A stretch of DNA of 64,000 nucleotides from Linum tenue (GCA_946122785.1 CAMGYJ010000002.1:69279703-69343702), one strand, 5' to 3'. Shown: positions 11,936 through 24,931, counted from the stretch's first letter. The notes: generated from the sequence alone by a model not told the origin. Translations and numbers: made by a program.

Positions 11936-14849
11936 ATGGAAGTAACTACATTCGCCGCTTTAATATTCCTCACACTTCTCACCCTTCTTCTCATCCTAGC
12001 AAAGCTCTCGAACCGCCGCCGCCGCCGCGCCGCCGGCCTTCCTCCAGGTCCTAAACCGTGGCCAATCATCGGCAACCTCAACCTCATCGGCGCCCTCCCC
12101 CACCAATCCCTCCACAAGCTCTCCCAACAATACGGCGCCGTCCTGCACCTCAAGTTCGGTTCCCACCCCGTCGTCGTCGTCTCCTCCCCGGCCATGGCGA
12201 AGCAAGTCCTCCAGACCAACGACCACCTCCTCGCCGGCCGCCCCATGACGGCGGCCGGGAAGCACACCACCTACAACTACTCCAACATCACGTGGGCCCC
12301 TTACGGCCCTTACTGGCGCCAAGGCCGCAAGATATACCTCCACGAGCTCTTCACCTCCAGGAGGCTCGAGTCCTGCGAGTACGTTCGCGTGGAGGAGAGA
12401 CGCGCTTTTCTGGCGTGTCTCTTCTCCCTGCGTGGTGGTGGAGAGGTGGTCCTGAAGGATCACCTCTCCAGGTTCACGCTCAGCGTGATCAGCAGGATCG
12501 TCCTGGGCAGGAAGTACTTTCGTGACGACGATGATGAAATGAATACGGTTAGAGATGGATCGAACGGTAGAAAAAAGAAGGACGAACTTGTGACGTTGGA
12601 GGAGTTTCAGGGGATGTTGGATGAGCTTTTTCTGCTGAACGGAGTGCTGAACATCGGGGACTGGATACCGTGGCTGGGGTTCTTGGACTTGCAGGGTTAC
12701 GTGAGGAGGATGAAGGATTTGAAGGTGAAGTTTGATCGGTTTCACGGCGTGGTGCTGGAGGAGCACAGGGAGGCGGCGCGTGTGGGTGGCGTGGGGAAGG
12801 ACATGGTGGATCATCTCTTGCGGCTGGCGGAGGATCCTAGTCTTGAGGTTAAGATTAACGACGACGGTGTTAGAGGCTTCATACAGGTAAATCGATCAAT
12901 TATATATGCTATATAGTACCAATATAGTGTTATTGCTCTTTATTTGTTTCTTTGTTTTTATTCTTATATAGGAAAGGTCTAAGTTCTAGGTTTACTATTT
13001 ATTAACCGGTAAAACCATAACTAACTTCAATTTTAGCGGCATTCCTTCAACATGTAAAATATTTTGCATAATTTACTTTTTATTTATATATCCATCTTCC
13101 TTTTTACTTTCAAGATGACACATATTTTGTATTTATCTTTTTTGTTTCATTTGCTTTGGTCACATAAGAGAATCTCTAAGTAGTCCATTTTTTAATTTTA
13201 TCCGGTTGTTTTCCTATGTTGAAACCGTCATCTTTGTTTGTATTTGGTTTTGCACCGTTACACATGTCTCTCGCTCGGGTTCGGATACAAAGACAACGGG
13301 GAAATCTCTCACCCAATTCATGAGGATGAGAGTGACATGTTATTCGTATTTGATTTTGCATTTTTACACATGTCTCTCGCTTGGGTTCGAATAGAAAGGC
13401 AACAGGTAAATTTCTCACCCAATTGAAGAGGACGAAAGTGCCATAATATTTTATTGGACCATATTTTATGTTTTTGCGTCTTTTTCCTCACATTCTTTTT
13501 TCCCCCTCTTCTCATCTCAAATGAGAGTCCTAGGTTGATTCTAAGTTCATCCTTTATTTCTTGGGTGAAAAAGGCACATAATCATGTTATCTCTTTGCCC
13601 TTTATCTTTCATATATAGAAATTTCATTAATTACTAATTAATAGTTGTGAACCTCCAATTAAACCGGTTCTTAATCAATAGTAGTTATATCCTCCTCCTA
13701 TGATCTATAACATCGTTGGTCAACTAGTGCAAATTGCAATGGAGTTCTTTCACTATATTTTCGTAATTTTTTTTTGCTGGTTTTGTAGTTATGTCTTACG
13801 AGTTATATTTTGTTAATTATTTCACGCGCATTTAATTATTAAAAGAAGTATTGATCATCCTTACATAAAAAAAAGTTTATTGATCATTCGAATGGAAGTG
13901 TGAAATGTAATGAAAATGTTATTTCATTCGGTACAATTTTTATTTTTATTCCCAACACCAAGCACAATTAGACAACGTCTAAGCAAGTTAGAATTTAGCC
14001 AAAACCCCAACCCACACCTTGCTCTTATATCTTTTTAATCTTGATTAATACTACGGAAAATGTGTGGCGAAATATAAAAAAAAGTAATAAATGATGAGTC
14101 CTTAGATGAGTAGTAACAAAAAGGAACCATTAACGGACATGGATCACCCTGATCATGAAAGATGTGTTGTCGTCTTAACATGTCATCATCTTGTACTTGT
14201 TACCCAGGATCTGATCGCCGGAGGGACAGACACATCGGCGACGACGGTGGAATGGGCCATGTCGGAGCTCATGAAACAACCCCACCTCATCCACAAAGCC
14301 AACGACGAGCTCGACGCCGTCGTCGGCCGCCACAGGTGGGTGGAAGAAGCCGACCTGCCTCGCCTTCCCTTCATCAACGCGATCATGAAAGAAACAATGC
14401 GAAAGCACCCCGTGGCCGTACTACTTGCGCCTCATCTTGCCTTGGACGACTGCACCATAGGCGGCTACCACGTGGCGAAGGGAACCCGAGTGTTCATCAA
14501 CACGTGGAGCATGGGCCGGGACCCGACCGTGTGGGCCGAGCCCGACGAGTTCAGGCCCGAGAGGTTCTTGGCTGCGGGCTTTGGCAAAGGGGTTGGCGTG
14601 AAAGGACAGAGCTTCGAGCTGCTGCCGTTTGGGTCCGGGAGGAGGATGTGCCCTGGGTACAGTCTTGGGCTGAAGATGATCGAGTCCAGCTTGGCGAATT
14701 TGCTGCATGGGTTTAAGTGGGAGTTGGGGGGAGGTTTCACGCCGGAAAGGTTGGGGATGGAGGAGGTTTATGGGCTGGCTACGCCGAGGAAGTTCCCGCT
14801 TGTTGTTGTCGTCGAGCCTAGGCTTCCCGTTGACCTTTATCGCGTTTGA
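11936..14849 (+). CDS. CYP92: Cytochrome P450, CYP92 family (CYP71 clan)
   Basis: This is an ER-anchored haem mono-oxygenase. Exon 1 is 11936-12886 and exon 2 is 14208-14849, separated by a phase-0 intron of 1321 bp; the product is 530 residues. An N-terminal membrane anchor is followed by an Arg cluster and the hinge LPPGPKPWPIIGN. The I-helix AGGTDTS motif begins at about residue 321. The ExxR motif is KETMR (378-382), PERF is at 434-437, and the haem loop FGSGRRMCPG is at 458-467 with Cys465. The segment PHQSLHKLSQQYG and the NIGDWIPWLGFLDLQGYV region are characteristic of CYP92A/CYP92C. Family members include homoterpene-forming enzymes, but the substrate cannot be read from the sequence. 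KHP replaces the usual LHP after ExxR. Gene structure and all core motifs look intact. Confidence 0.93.
13220..13430. repeat. Tandem duplication of about 115 bp inside the P450 intron
   Basis: Two adjacent imperfect copies share tttacacatgtctctcgct, gggttcg and tctcacccaatt. The duplication keeps short open frames on both strands, but nothing suggests they are used. Confidence 0.7.
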
Positions 14850-15259
14850 CTATATATATATATGGTGTTGATATCGTGATGGTACGCGATAACTACGTAG
14901 CGTAGGTAAGGTTTGTTCGTGCATGGTTGGGGGATTAGATATGGTCAATAAGCTAAGGTATCACGGGACCAATTTGTTGGTAATGGTGGTGTAAAACTTC
15001 ACGGTGGGATATATGCTACATGCATGAAGATTGTAATAATGCACTCATTTTACAACAATATATTTCTTGTTCGCTTTATCTGCGTGTTTGCCGATATGAA
15101 AAAATCAGCTTGTAACATATCGATTAACTATAAGAGACTTAATAGATTTATAAGTCCAGCTCAACATTTAATAATTAAAAGAGCTAGCTGGGCCTTGTTG
15201 AGTTGGATTTTTGGGCCTAAGTGGCCAAACTCTTCTCCATACATGATGGCTGACCCGTC
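14850..15259. other. 3' flank of the P450 gene
   Basis: The sequence starts with a short TA run after the stop codon and contains the 3' UTR. No further gene or repeat is seen before the hAT element at 15268. Confidence 0.5.
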
Positions 15260-15267
15260 TCCTTGGC

Positions 15268-16481
15268 TAGGGCTGGCTATTTGGACCGGGACCGGATGAA
15301 AAACCGGAAATCGGACCGTATAACCCGGACCGAGACCGGACCGGGACCGGATAGTAAACAATCCAATCTGTACGTGGGCACCGGGCCGTGCCGCCCACGG
15401 GCTAGCACGGCACGGCACGGTTAGAGCACGGCACGAGCACGAGCACGAAATAAATGGGTCAGCCCGGCACGAGCACGAATAATTTATGGGCCGTGCCGGG
15501 CCTAAACTTCATGGGCACGGGCAGGGGCACGAGCACGGGCACGGCACGGTATATAAGTGGGCCGTGTCGGGCCTAATATTTTCGAGACTCTATTGAGTAT
15601 AAGAACGGACATGGCACGAAAATAATATTTATTTGATAGAAAATAAGTATAAAAAGAATTATAGGTTCAAATATTACAAAACACAAGTAGAAAAATAATT
15701 ATTTGTTGTTGTTAGAAGTGTCATACAGATATATACGTAATTACTAACATAAGTAAAAATGGACAAAGAATTAAACAAAGCCAAATCACACTCGCTATAC
15801 TTTTAATTTTCTTTTCCCCCCTATTTGTTACTTTTCTCAAACATTATCGGTTTATACTATCTTCCCCCGTCCAATTTTCACCTTCTTTTTCATTCTCTCT
15901 TTTGTTTTCGTCCTTTTCATTAAACACGAATACGAGCATGGCACGAGCACGAATAGGCACGGCACGATTCGAACCGTGCCTGGGCCTGGGCCGGGCCTAG
16001 CAAAGTTGTACAAATGGGCTTGCATGGCACGGCACGAAAACTGACGGGCCGTGCCAAGCACGACACGAAATAAATGGGCCTGAAGTGTGCCCGTGCCGTG
16101 CCGGCCCAAGCACGGCCCAACGCCCATGTACAATCCAATCCAATCTTTGGGCTTAGATTTGAGGTAAAAAACCAGATAAAGACCGGATAAGAGAGCTCAA
16201 CACCCAAAACTTAAGCGTAATTTGCATAAACGGTCACAAACCTTTGCACTTAGTACAAAACTTAACCAACTCCTCACCCTTTTAGGCCTTAGGCCACTCA
16301 AATTCCCACAATCTCAATATAAAATCAAGACCGAATTGGGACCGGACCGGGTCAAGACCGGACCGGATCAAGACCGGACTGTATCCAATCCAATCTTCGG
16401 TCCTTATATTTTCAAAAAAACTGGACTGGACCGGATCAATTTGGGCCAATTTAACCGGACCGGACCGTATAGCCACCCCTA
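15268..16481. mobile_element. hAT-type MITE, interrupted by a second element
   Basis: The ends are tagggctggctat and the reverse complement of atagccaccccta. An identical 8-bp duplication, tccttggc, flanks it (15260-15267 and 16482-16489). The arms are rich in accggaccgg motifs. It is the same family as 27855-28296, in inverted orientation. Removing the nested element and one of its duplications leaves 442 bp, exactly the length of that other copy. Confidence 0.93.
15369..16132. mobile_element. Nested hAT-type non-autonomous element
   Basis: A 764-bp element has ends tgtacgtgggc and gcccatgtaca and an 8-bp duplication, atccaatc, at 15361-15368 and 16133-16140. The arms are packed with cacggcacgagcacg-type repeats and the centre is AT-rich. 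It inserted into the older MITE at 15268-16481. No transposase is encoded. Confidence 0.93.
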
Positions 16482-16499
16482 TCCTTGGCCCCCCATAGT

Positions 16500-17460
16500 T
16501 AGATGATGTCTACACCCCTTGGTATGAAATTTGGCTCCCAAAAACTAAGTATGAAAACAAGGCAGCACAACGGGGTGCCAAACCCCCGGGTACCAAAAAG
16601 GGGGGCCATCCAAAAACTAAGTATGGAAACAAGGCGACACAAGGGGGTACCAAGCCGACAAGACAGGGCTGATACCCAATTATGGAAATTGGCTAAGTAT
16701 GGAGCCAATATGGAACCAGGCCACCCATAGCAACAGGGGGCCAAACAAGACGGAGACATGGAATTTGGCTAAGTATAGAAACAATAAGAGCTTGGTAGCC
16801 AAGCAGGCAAGACAAACTTAGTACCAAGATACCAATGGGGTATCAAGGCGGGTACCAACTAAGAGAGTCATACAGAAACTAAGTCTGGATATCAAGCTGA
16901 CAAGATGGGCTTGATAGCCAGGCATCACGGTACCAAGCCAATAAGACAAGAAATTTGACTAAGGCAAGGTGGCTAGCTGAGGTGGCCACCCGACTTGGGT
17001 ATCAAGCAGCCATGGATGGATCGACTAGCGTGATGAGCTAAGAGTGTCAATATGATGAGGACTCGATGTAGAGCCCCTTAGGGGACCATATAGAGACTAA
17101 GACCCAAGATGGGCTTGGTGGCCCCCTAACGGGGTACCAAGCCGGCAGGGTGGCAATGTACCAACTTGATAAGATTCTAAAAACTAAGTATGAAGACCAA
17201 GCCGACATGGATGGCTTGGTGGTAGGGGCCGACATGATTGACCTGGTAGATACAACAATGTACCAAGTTGTTGGGACGGACTTGCTAGCAAACTGGTAAG
17301 AGTGGCTTGCCGTCAGGGCAAGGTAGAGGGTATCAAGTGGTATCAAGTAGACAAGATTGGCTTGATACAAAATGACAAGTTGGTGTCATGACAAGCTCTC
17401 TAAGACTAAGTGTGGAAACTTGGTGGGTAAAGGAGCCAAGTTCTCATCTTGTCCAGATAA
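16500..17460. repeat. Long degenerate repeat of unknown origin
   Basis: Nearly 1 kb is built from recurring phrases such as aactaagtatggaaacaag, ggtaccaagccgacaagat and ttggctaagtat, with irregular spacing. It is purine-rich on the plus strand. I see no coding domain and no clear unit length. It may be an eroded satellite or a transposon interior. Confidence 0.5.
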
Positions 17461-18790
17461 TCCAATCGATGACATATAATTCAATTCAAGTCATTCAAAT
17501 TATCAATAGCTTTTACTACCAAACAAATTGGTGTAAGAAAGTTGAACTATAATTATTGTTGGTGTTGTGCTAGTATAGCCACCAATTCCATACCGCTCTC
17601 AAATTTGGTTGGCTCTTACCTTCCTTGCCAAATTCCAACTTGCCTGGGATTCTCCCATATGTGGTAATATTAGTGCGATGTAATAAATTTCTAATTTTAC
17701 TTGTCTCAATCATCCGTTCCAGAAAATGGACGGTCAAAATCGTCAAACTACGTTCGTGACAGTATTGAGTACACAAAGATACCAGCCCACTGGATTATCG
17801 ACCCAATTTTCCCCTGATTATCTTTAAGTGGTAAAATCTTTTTTCCTGATTTGATAATACTTATATTTGTCGGGTACCAACCACGATGGATAATATAGAC
17901 AGATATTGCAAACGATTGTTTCGTTTCTTTATATTTGTCTTCTTCCTCCCCGCTGGGTTTAGTGGAGATTGTACCGAATTGTTGAAAAGGTCAACAATTA
18001 ATGTCCCAATAGCAGGCAATTTCCAACTGGCTTCTACCATTTCAAAACCGGCTAAGCTGTTTCTTTGACTCCATTCCCATTATAATCACTGAAATCACCA
18101 ACATGTCTTAAGATTGTTAATAACTGGTTTTTGACTTGGTCGGCAACGTGTTAATGTTGAGGAAATCTGCCCCACCAAATACCCATATTTCTACAATATT
18201 CATCCTAGTAGCTGGTAGGGGAAAATCCACAAAGAACTGCAATTTCCATTAACAGTATGTAAGGCATTATTTTTTTATCAGACGCGCAAAATTATGTGTA
18301 ATTTAGAAGCAACAAATTTGATGTTGTTACTTGTTATTTATGTACACAAAACGTGAGTAGATATCAATTGATAGATTGGTAAGCTACTAATTGGATTGTT
18401 CATCTATATATGATCAATTTCATCTTTTTTATTTTTAACTTGTACTCAATATGAATTCACTTTTAAGCATATTGCCACAGATGAAAAAGCTAGATAATAT
18501 TTAATCTTTCATGTAACTTTTGGATTCAACTGTGTAATTAGTAATACTAACTCCTTCTAGAAACAAAAATGGTTGAAAAAATGAAAACAAAACAAAATCC
18601 TTATACAGTTGAGCCAATTTTCGACCGATTCTATTGGCAAAATAAAGAATTAAGAAAAAAAAAACTCCACATGTGTCTACGCATGGCATGTATCTATTTA
18701 CAGTGCCAGAAAATATACACTTGCAATATTGTAATAACTAAAAAATTGTTGTACTAATTATTAATTAAAAAAAAAGCAAGAATAAAAAAA
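17461..18790. other. Intergenic, no recognised feature
   Basis: This is AT-rich sequence downstream of the kinase gene. Short open frames show no known domain. Confidence 0.5.
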
Positions 18791-20418
18791 TCACGCTCCT
18801 TTGGCGTTTGGATGCAACGGAGAGTTCAGTCTGTTGGACCCGCGGGGACTCTGCTTGTACCCACCTCCTCCTTCCGAGTGAACCGTCGGCGACCTCGGCG
18901 AACTCCGGTGATGCCTCCGGCCGCCGCCCTCCCCACCACGGTGAAGCCTATGCCTATGATGATACTGTTCCTGCCCACCTTGCTCCTTCTTCGTCACCTT
19001 ATTCTCCTCCTCACCCACCAACTCCTTCTTACCACCACTAATTTTCTCCTTCTCCCCGCCGCCGCCGCCGCCGCTCTTGGCCTCCGTGGGGACCACGTAG
19101 ACGAACGTGCCCATCGCGAAGTCGTTGTAGTCCTTGAGCGGCTCCAACGTCTTGACCACCAGGCTCATGTTGGGCCTGTGCTTGGGCCGGTGGCTGAGGC
19201 ACTGGTACGCCAGCGCCGCCGCCTTCCTCGCCCCGGTCTCGGAGTACTGCCCCTCCAGCCGCGGGTCCATGATCCGGCCCAGCCGCCTGGGGTCGTTGAG
19301 CATGGGCCTGGCCCACTCCACCAGGTTCTGCTCCCTCTGGGGCCGGGCCTTGTCCACGGACCTCCTCCCCGTGAGGAGCTCCAGCAGGACCACCCCGAAG
19401 CTGTACACGTCGCTCATCGACGTCAGGTGCCCCGTCATGATGTACTCGGGCGCCGCGTAGCCCTGGGTCCCCATGACACGTGTCGAGATGTGGGTGTCGG
19501 ACCCTTCCGGCCCGTCTTTCGCCAGCCCGAAATCGGAGAGCTTGGCGGTGTAGTCGGAGTCGAGCAGGATGTTGGAGGCCTTGAAGTCGCGGTAGATCAC
19601 CGGCTTGTCGGACTCGTGGAGGAACTGGAGGCCTTTCGCCGCTCCCAAAGCGATCTTCATCCTCGTTGACCATTGAAGCGACGCCGCATAGCCTGAAGAA
19701 GAATAAGTCAAAAATCGAGATTAGACTACTATTTTTTTAGTACAAAATACTCTACCGCGATTAATTTAATCATTATTAATTAGTACTTACGTCGGAAGAG
19801 GTGGTTCTCGAGGCTGCCACGTGGCATGTACTCGTAGACGAGGAGGCGGTGCTCCTCCTCGCAGCAGTAGCCGATGAGCTTGACGAGGTGGGGGTGGCGG
19901 AGCTGGCCGAGGAAGATGACCTCGGTGAGCCACTCGCGGTGGCCCTGGAGGCCGTCGAGGTCGAGGAGCTTGACGGCGACGGGTTGGGCTTTCAGGGAGC
20001 CGGGGCGGAGCTTGTCGTCGATGAAGCCCTTGTGGACGGGGCCGAAGCCGCCCTCGCCGAGGAAGTTGCCGGAGGAGAAGCTCTGGGTGATGACCTTGAG
20101 CTCGGCGAGGGTGAAGACGTGGAGGTTGGAGCCGGCGAGGGAGGCGGAGAGGTCGGAGGAGAGGGAGTCCGGGTTGCTGAGGTCGGAGATGGAGACCCGG
20201 CCGTGGAAGGAGCCCTGCTTCGTGATCGTCATCATCACCGGGTGCTGCTGCTGCTTCTTGGCCCTGGGGGAGGAGGAAGGCGACGACGATGACGTGGACT
20301 TCTTCTTCTTGTCCTTCTTCTTTCTCTTGTTGTTCCGGTCGTGGTGTGTGGTTTCGTCTTGGGAGCCGAAGAGGCAGCTGGAGAGGAAGGCCGACCACCA
20401 GGATTTCTCCGCCGTCAT
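18791..20418 (-). CDS. RIPK: Receptor-like cytoplasmic kinase VII, RIPK-like
   Basis: This is a soluble or membrane-associated Ser/Thr kinase. Arabidopsis RIPK phosphorylates RIN4 and acts in immune and oxidative-burst signalling. Exon 1 is 20418-19791 and exon 2 is 19692-18791, giving 509 residues. The N-terminal 60 residues are Lys/Ser-rich, with Cys15 a possible lipidation site. The stretch [20 protein letters not shown] precedes the kinase domain. Visible residues are the Gly loop GEGGFG (121-126), VAVK with Lys150, YRD with Asp245, DFG at 263-265, and the activation segment [12 protein letters not shown] (to about 292). The kinase domain ends near residue 405. It is followed by a tail of about 100 residues rich in Gly, His, Arg and Ser, longer than I recall for Arabidopsis RIPK. 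The very high similarity through [18 protein letters not shown] supports the RIPK group rather than PBS1 or BIK1. A GA tract lies in the 5' UTR. Confidence 0.93.
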
Positions 20419-20538
20419 TCTTCTGAAAGCGGAAGGCCTGTGTTATTATCTGTTGATGTTCTTCTTCGTCGAGGTTTAGAGAGAGAGAGAGAGTGAGGAG
20501 GAGTTTGTTCTGAGGAAATGGGTTGTGGGATTGGGAGG

Positions 20539-20546
20539 TATATAAA
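20539..20546 (-). promoter_or_regulatory. Possible TATA box of the RIPK-like gene
   Basis: On the minus strand a tttatata motif lies about 120 bp upstream of the start codon at 20418. The GA-rich leader (about 20478-20495) lies between them. Confidence 0.45.
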
Positions 20547-20579
20547 CAAGAGGGAGGGATCGGTCTAAGTGACATATTT

Positions 20580-23500
20580 TGGATTTGTTTTTTAATTTTT
20601 ATAAAATAAAAAGTTAATTATATTCCGACAAAAACGCGGATGCGATGCTTGACCTGAGAGAGAGAGAGAGAGAAAGAGGCGAGGCGAGGCAAGCGACTCC
20701 TTTTTTTTTATTTTGGTTTGAATTTTCCCACCCTGTTTCGTTTTTTTTCCTCCAGCTTCTTGGATTATTCTATGGACTTTCCCAGGAATTCTTCTTCCTT
20801 CCTTTTGGTAAATGGTCCCTCTATATAAAAATCAACTTCTTTTACTGTTTCCAAATTAATTTGATTTGTGGTTAATTATTAGATTCTTTATGTACATGTC
20901 GCTATACTATTTCCTTTGTCCATATATAAATTGTGCTATTGTCTACAAATTATCGTCATGTACAATCACAAATCCACTATCAAAGGACAAACATACATCA
21001 ACTACAAACTAATAGAACAACATGCCACAGTGGAGGAGTTAGGCTGAAGCCAGAATGGGCTATAGGCCTCCTCAAATTTGAAATACAGGCAAAATTACAT
21101 TTAAACATAGAGTAATTGAAAAGGCTTTAGCCCCCTCCTCCTATTATCACAATTCAAGTCAGTCCCCATTCAAATTCCTGGCTCCCCCACTAGCATGCCA
21201 AATTACTAGCTAAACTCGAGTTTCATATGATTAGGAGCTGGATTTCCTGCAAAAGATAGATCATGCAGAGCTTCAAGTTGCTACCAGAGCTACCAGATCA
21301 TTTAATATTTTTCTCCTTCAATTATAAAGTCGGTATTTAAGAGTCTAGGAGATTGCAAGATTTAGAAATAGTAACAGTTTCATTATCATCGAAGACCTAG
21401 ATTTTGGGAGATGGAGTTCATATCATCTCAATCCTATTACTTTTAGTGTTAATTAATTTAGAAGTTTTTCTTCTGGAAACTATTAATTAAGAGTTGATTA
21501 GGGACTTGGGCAAGGAGTCACAAGTCTCCAAAGTTTTTTTTTCTTCCTTTTCTTCTCTTTTCTATTTATGGGTAATTAATGTAAAAATAAGGAGCCCAAG
21601 TCACCGAAGTTGGTTCGTACGAAAAGGACATGCATGGCATGGCTGTAACTACCCCCACTTTTTGACTTTCTCCATCTCCATCGCCTTAATTAGTTTTGAC
21701 ACTCAATTTCTTTCTTTGCCCGAATCCGCAAGCATAAACGATGAGGTAACATCGGATGTCTGGATCTTGACATTTGATGACAAACTAATTTACTCTTTCG
21801 TGATTTACATAAGATTAAATTCATCGTAACTAGCAGTTAAAATGCACGCATGAGAAACTTCAACCGAATTTAACGGTTAATGAGAATAGAAAAATAAAGA
21901 GATACAACGGTTATGTTTTTTTTTTGTTGGTGGGTTATTCTATTGTGCCATGTGTAACTGCAAACCGAACAGAAAAAGAACACAGATAACCACAAGATTG
22001 CAGAATCACAAACCTCAATTAACCAACCCATTCGGTACCCAAACCGCAAAGAATATGGCCAACGGAGTTATCCAGTTTTTGCGATTATAACCGAAAACCA
22101 TAACATTCTATTCATGTCTAACTGCAACGATTTCACTTACGGTCGCTACGATGGCACCAAATCGAGTTCGAATAACCGACCAGTTCAGTTCGATTAACCG
22201 AATCTAAACCACATTCCAGCCATATCTTCAACCAAACTCCTGATTGATAAAAAAAAAAAAGTACCGTTAACATTATGAATACAAAACCCAATCTTTGAAC
22301 TGGTAAATGAGTCAACATATGTGTAAAGTGTTATGATCAATCCTCGCTGTACGTAATAGTTCCCCACTTTCAGATCTAGCTAGCTAAGACGACTTACTCA
22401 AAAGAGAGACGTAGACCTTGCATATAATAAACAAAAAGGAAAAAACGAACACCACTTCCACTTGGGCTGATGATGCCTGCGCCACGCGGGTAGCCTAGTT
22501 TGTTATCTGCAACTGCTTTCACATGCTCTATATACACTACTCTATACCATAAAAAACCAGTTTTTTTTTATATAAACAAAAATCCAAGATCAGTTTTGCA
22601 AGTAGGCGACGACGACGAATTGACCCGCCGGCCGGTGAATGAAATCCTTTCCCGTTTTGTATTTACATACACGACGACGCGGGAAGACCAATCACCTCTG
22701 GGTATTTTGTCAACAAGTTTTTGGCAAACTTCCCACCATCCAGAAAATCCACACGTACTGTTTGTTGATTCAGGCTGCAGCTTCATTCTCGAAGCTTTAC
22801 CTACTACCTAGCATAGAAGGAAAAAAAAAATCTTTGGGTTAAGTTTGGTCTATTCACAATTACATTTCTGTCCACACTCAGGCCTTCTAGAAATCCTATC
22901 CCTATCCGGTTGGGTCATCTACCCTTTTAAAAACAAACAAACAAATCCGACGTAAACATCTCTTAACTGAGCTATCAGGGGTATGATTATTTCAACTTAA
23001 TTCGATACATAAATTATTTGCTTGTGTATTATAAGCGGCACCAAGAATATATATTCATTGCATTTTGTTAATCACTGGTGCGTTGGTTGGTTTGAAGTTA
23101 ATGCGTGCTTGATTAAAAGGCACAAACAAATCCGGGATTAATTAGCCAAAAGGGAAAATGGGAATTCTGCTTTCTGGGAGGTTAAGGATCAGGGCCGCGT
23201 GAACTGCGGTCTTGTGTTCTTATCCAAATGAATCGGACGGTGATGAATGCGGCAAAAAAAGAAACCAAAGTTGACTTCCGTGGTGGGGGTGGGAATCGGA
23301 CGGTTGGTGAGGGGTCATCGGAGATCTCTCTTGTTTGTTTGTTTGTTTGTTTGGTTTTGGCCGTCGACTTTGCAAATATGTATTAGAACATTCTATTGGC
23401 AATAATGCAAAGAGAAGATTTTCTAGGGAATTCTTTTGGTTACTTGATTCCTCACGTTAAATTGGGAATAAGGAGAGTATTATTTCATTTGGGACCAATT

Positions 23501-23808
23501 ATTTGTCAGGTTCAGAGTAACCTGAAAATGTTTGTGATATAGTTGGTGAAGCATCCGGCCGTTAGGTACGTGTAGTATGGTACTTGCATAATGTTAGAAA
23601 ATGAATGAAGAGATTCGAGGACCAAATGTGCCCGCCGGCCATGAGTGACATTGCACAAAAAAATCAATCACCAAATGGCCGGTTAGAAGAACCAATATTT
23701 ATATTGGTATAAGATATGGGAGCTTAGGAAGTAGAAAGAAGTGGAAGGGATGGTAGCTCCGGCCGGTTGTAAGTGTCGGGTAAGTGATTTGGGTCTTTGG
23801 GATGGTGG
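20580..23808. other. Intergenic, no recognised gene
   Basis: About 3.2 kb holds the RIPK-like promoter and AT-rich DNA. Around 21940-22220 there are degenerate accgaa and aaccg motifs of the kind found in decayed hAT repeats, without defined ends. A tgtt(tgtt)n run lies at about 23328-23352. Open frames near 22500-22840 have no recognisable domain. Confidence 0.45.
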
Positions 23809-23816
23809 GTCGGGTG

Positions 23817-24446
23817 CAGTGGCGGATCTAGGGCAGGGCCAACCCGGGCCACGGTTCAGCCTTCTTCTGGATCCAAAGTTAGTATAGTATTATAAATTTT
23901 TTGATTTAGGTATTCAGTCCAGTGTTATTTAATATCCAGTCCAATTTTATTTGATAATAGGATTTTCTGTAATTAGGAAAACGGTCCAGATGAATATATC
24001 CAAACCATTACTCTAAATTTAGACTAAAAGTTCTAGCCCCAATGAATTTTATTTGCAAAAAAGACGTTAAAACCTAAACATCTTTCATTGAAATTAAAAA
24101 AAAAAAAAACTAAACGAAAGCTAACTCTTCCCTGTAAACTATAGAAACAAAATTCAATCCCCCCAAAACAAAACAGGGAGTCAAACAGAACCGAAATGGA
24201 TTCCTCCACCAGTCCGCCGGGCACTGGTTTTTTTTAGCCTTTTGATTAAGAAAATATCTACAAACTTGCTGAGTCAGGATTTAGATTGCGTTGGTTGAGT
24301 GGTGCACTAAATTCTTTTATTTATGGTTTTGCTAAATTAAAATACCTTGTAATGAAAACTATATTTATTATATATTTTTATTTATGGTATATAATATTTT
24401 ATTCAAATGCGGCCCAGTGCCCTAATATGTCCTAGATCCGCCGCTA
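23817..24446. mobile_element. hAT-type non-autonomous element
   Basis: A 630-bp element has ends cagtggcggatctagg and the reverse complement of cctagatccgccgcta. The 8-bp flanking duplication gtcgggtg is exact (23809-23816 and 24447-24454). The interior has no transposase. Confidence 0.9.
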
Positions 24447-24931
24447 GTCGGGTGGGGTTGTAAGGGTCGGGTGGGTTGGATGCGGTTGGGTTTGTATTAT
24501 ACAAGGCCACATGACCTTTTAAGTTATACAAGGAAAATGGATGCAGATGGATGAAATTATGATTTTGTTAGTTAGTGAAAATGTAAGTGACTAATTCGTT
24601 AACAATTAAGAGTAAGTGACCAATTTATCTGTGGTTTCAAACGAGGAGCGATGTTATTGCATATCTCTGACACGCATAATCCTTATTTATTAGGGGTGGT
24701 ACGATTCTTATTATTATGGTATCATGTATCGAGCCAATTTGGCCAATCGAGCTTTTTTGGCTTGAGTAGTTTTAATTAATTATTAATATTTAGTTTCAAA
24801 TTTTGAGGTGATTCGAGTAATTTATTTTTTATCGTATCGTTCTAGTTTGATTTTTCATGTTAATGCATAGAAGTCTTCAACCATAAATACTCGATGTTAT
24901 CCGCATGTTTCGTTAAGAGGTCGTAAATGAT

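Noticed and set aside
11996..12814. Minus-strand 272-codon frame over CYP92 exon 1
   Set aside because: It is a shadow of the GC-rich P450 exon. The plus strand carries all P450 motifs.
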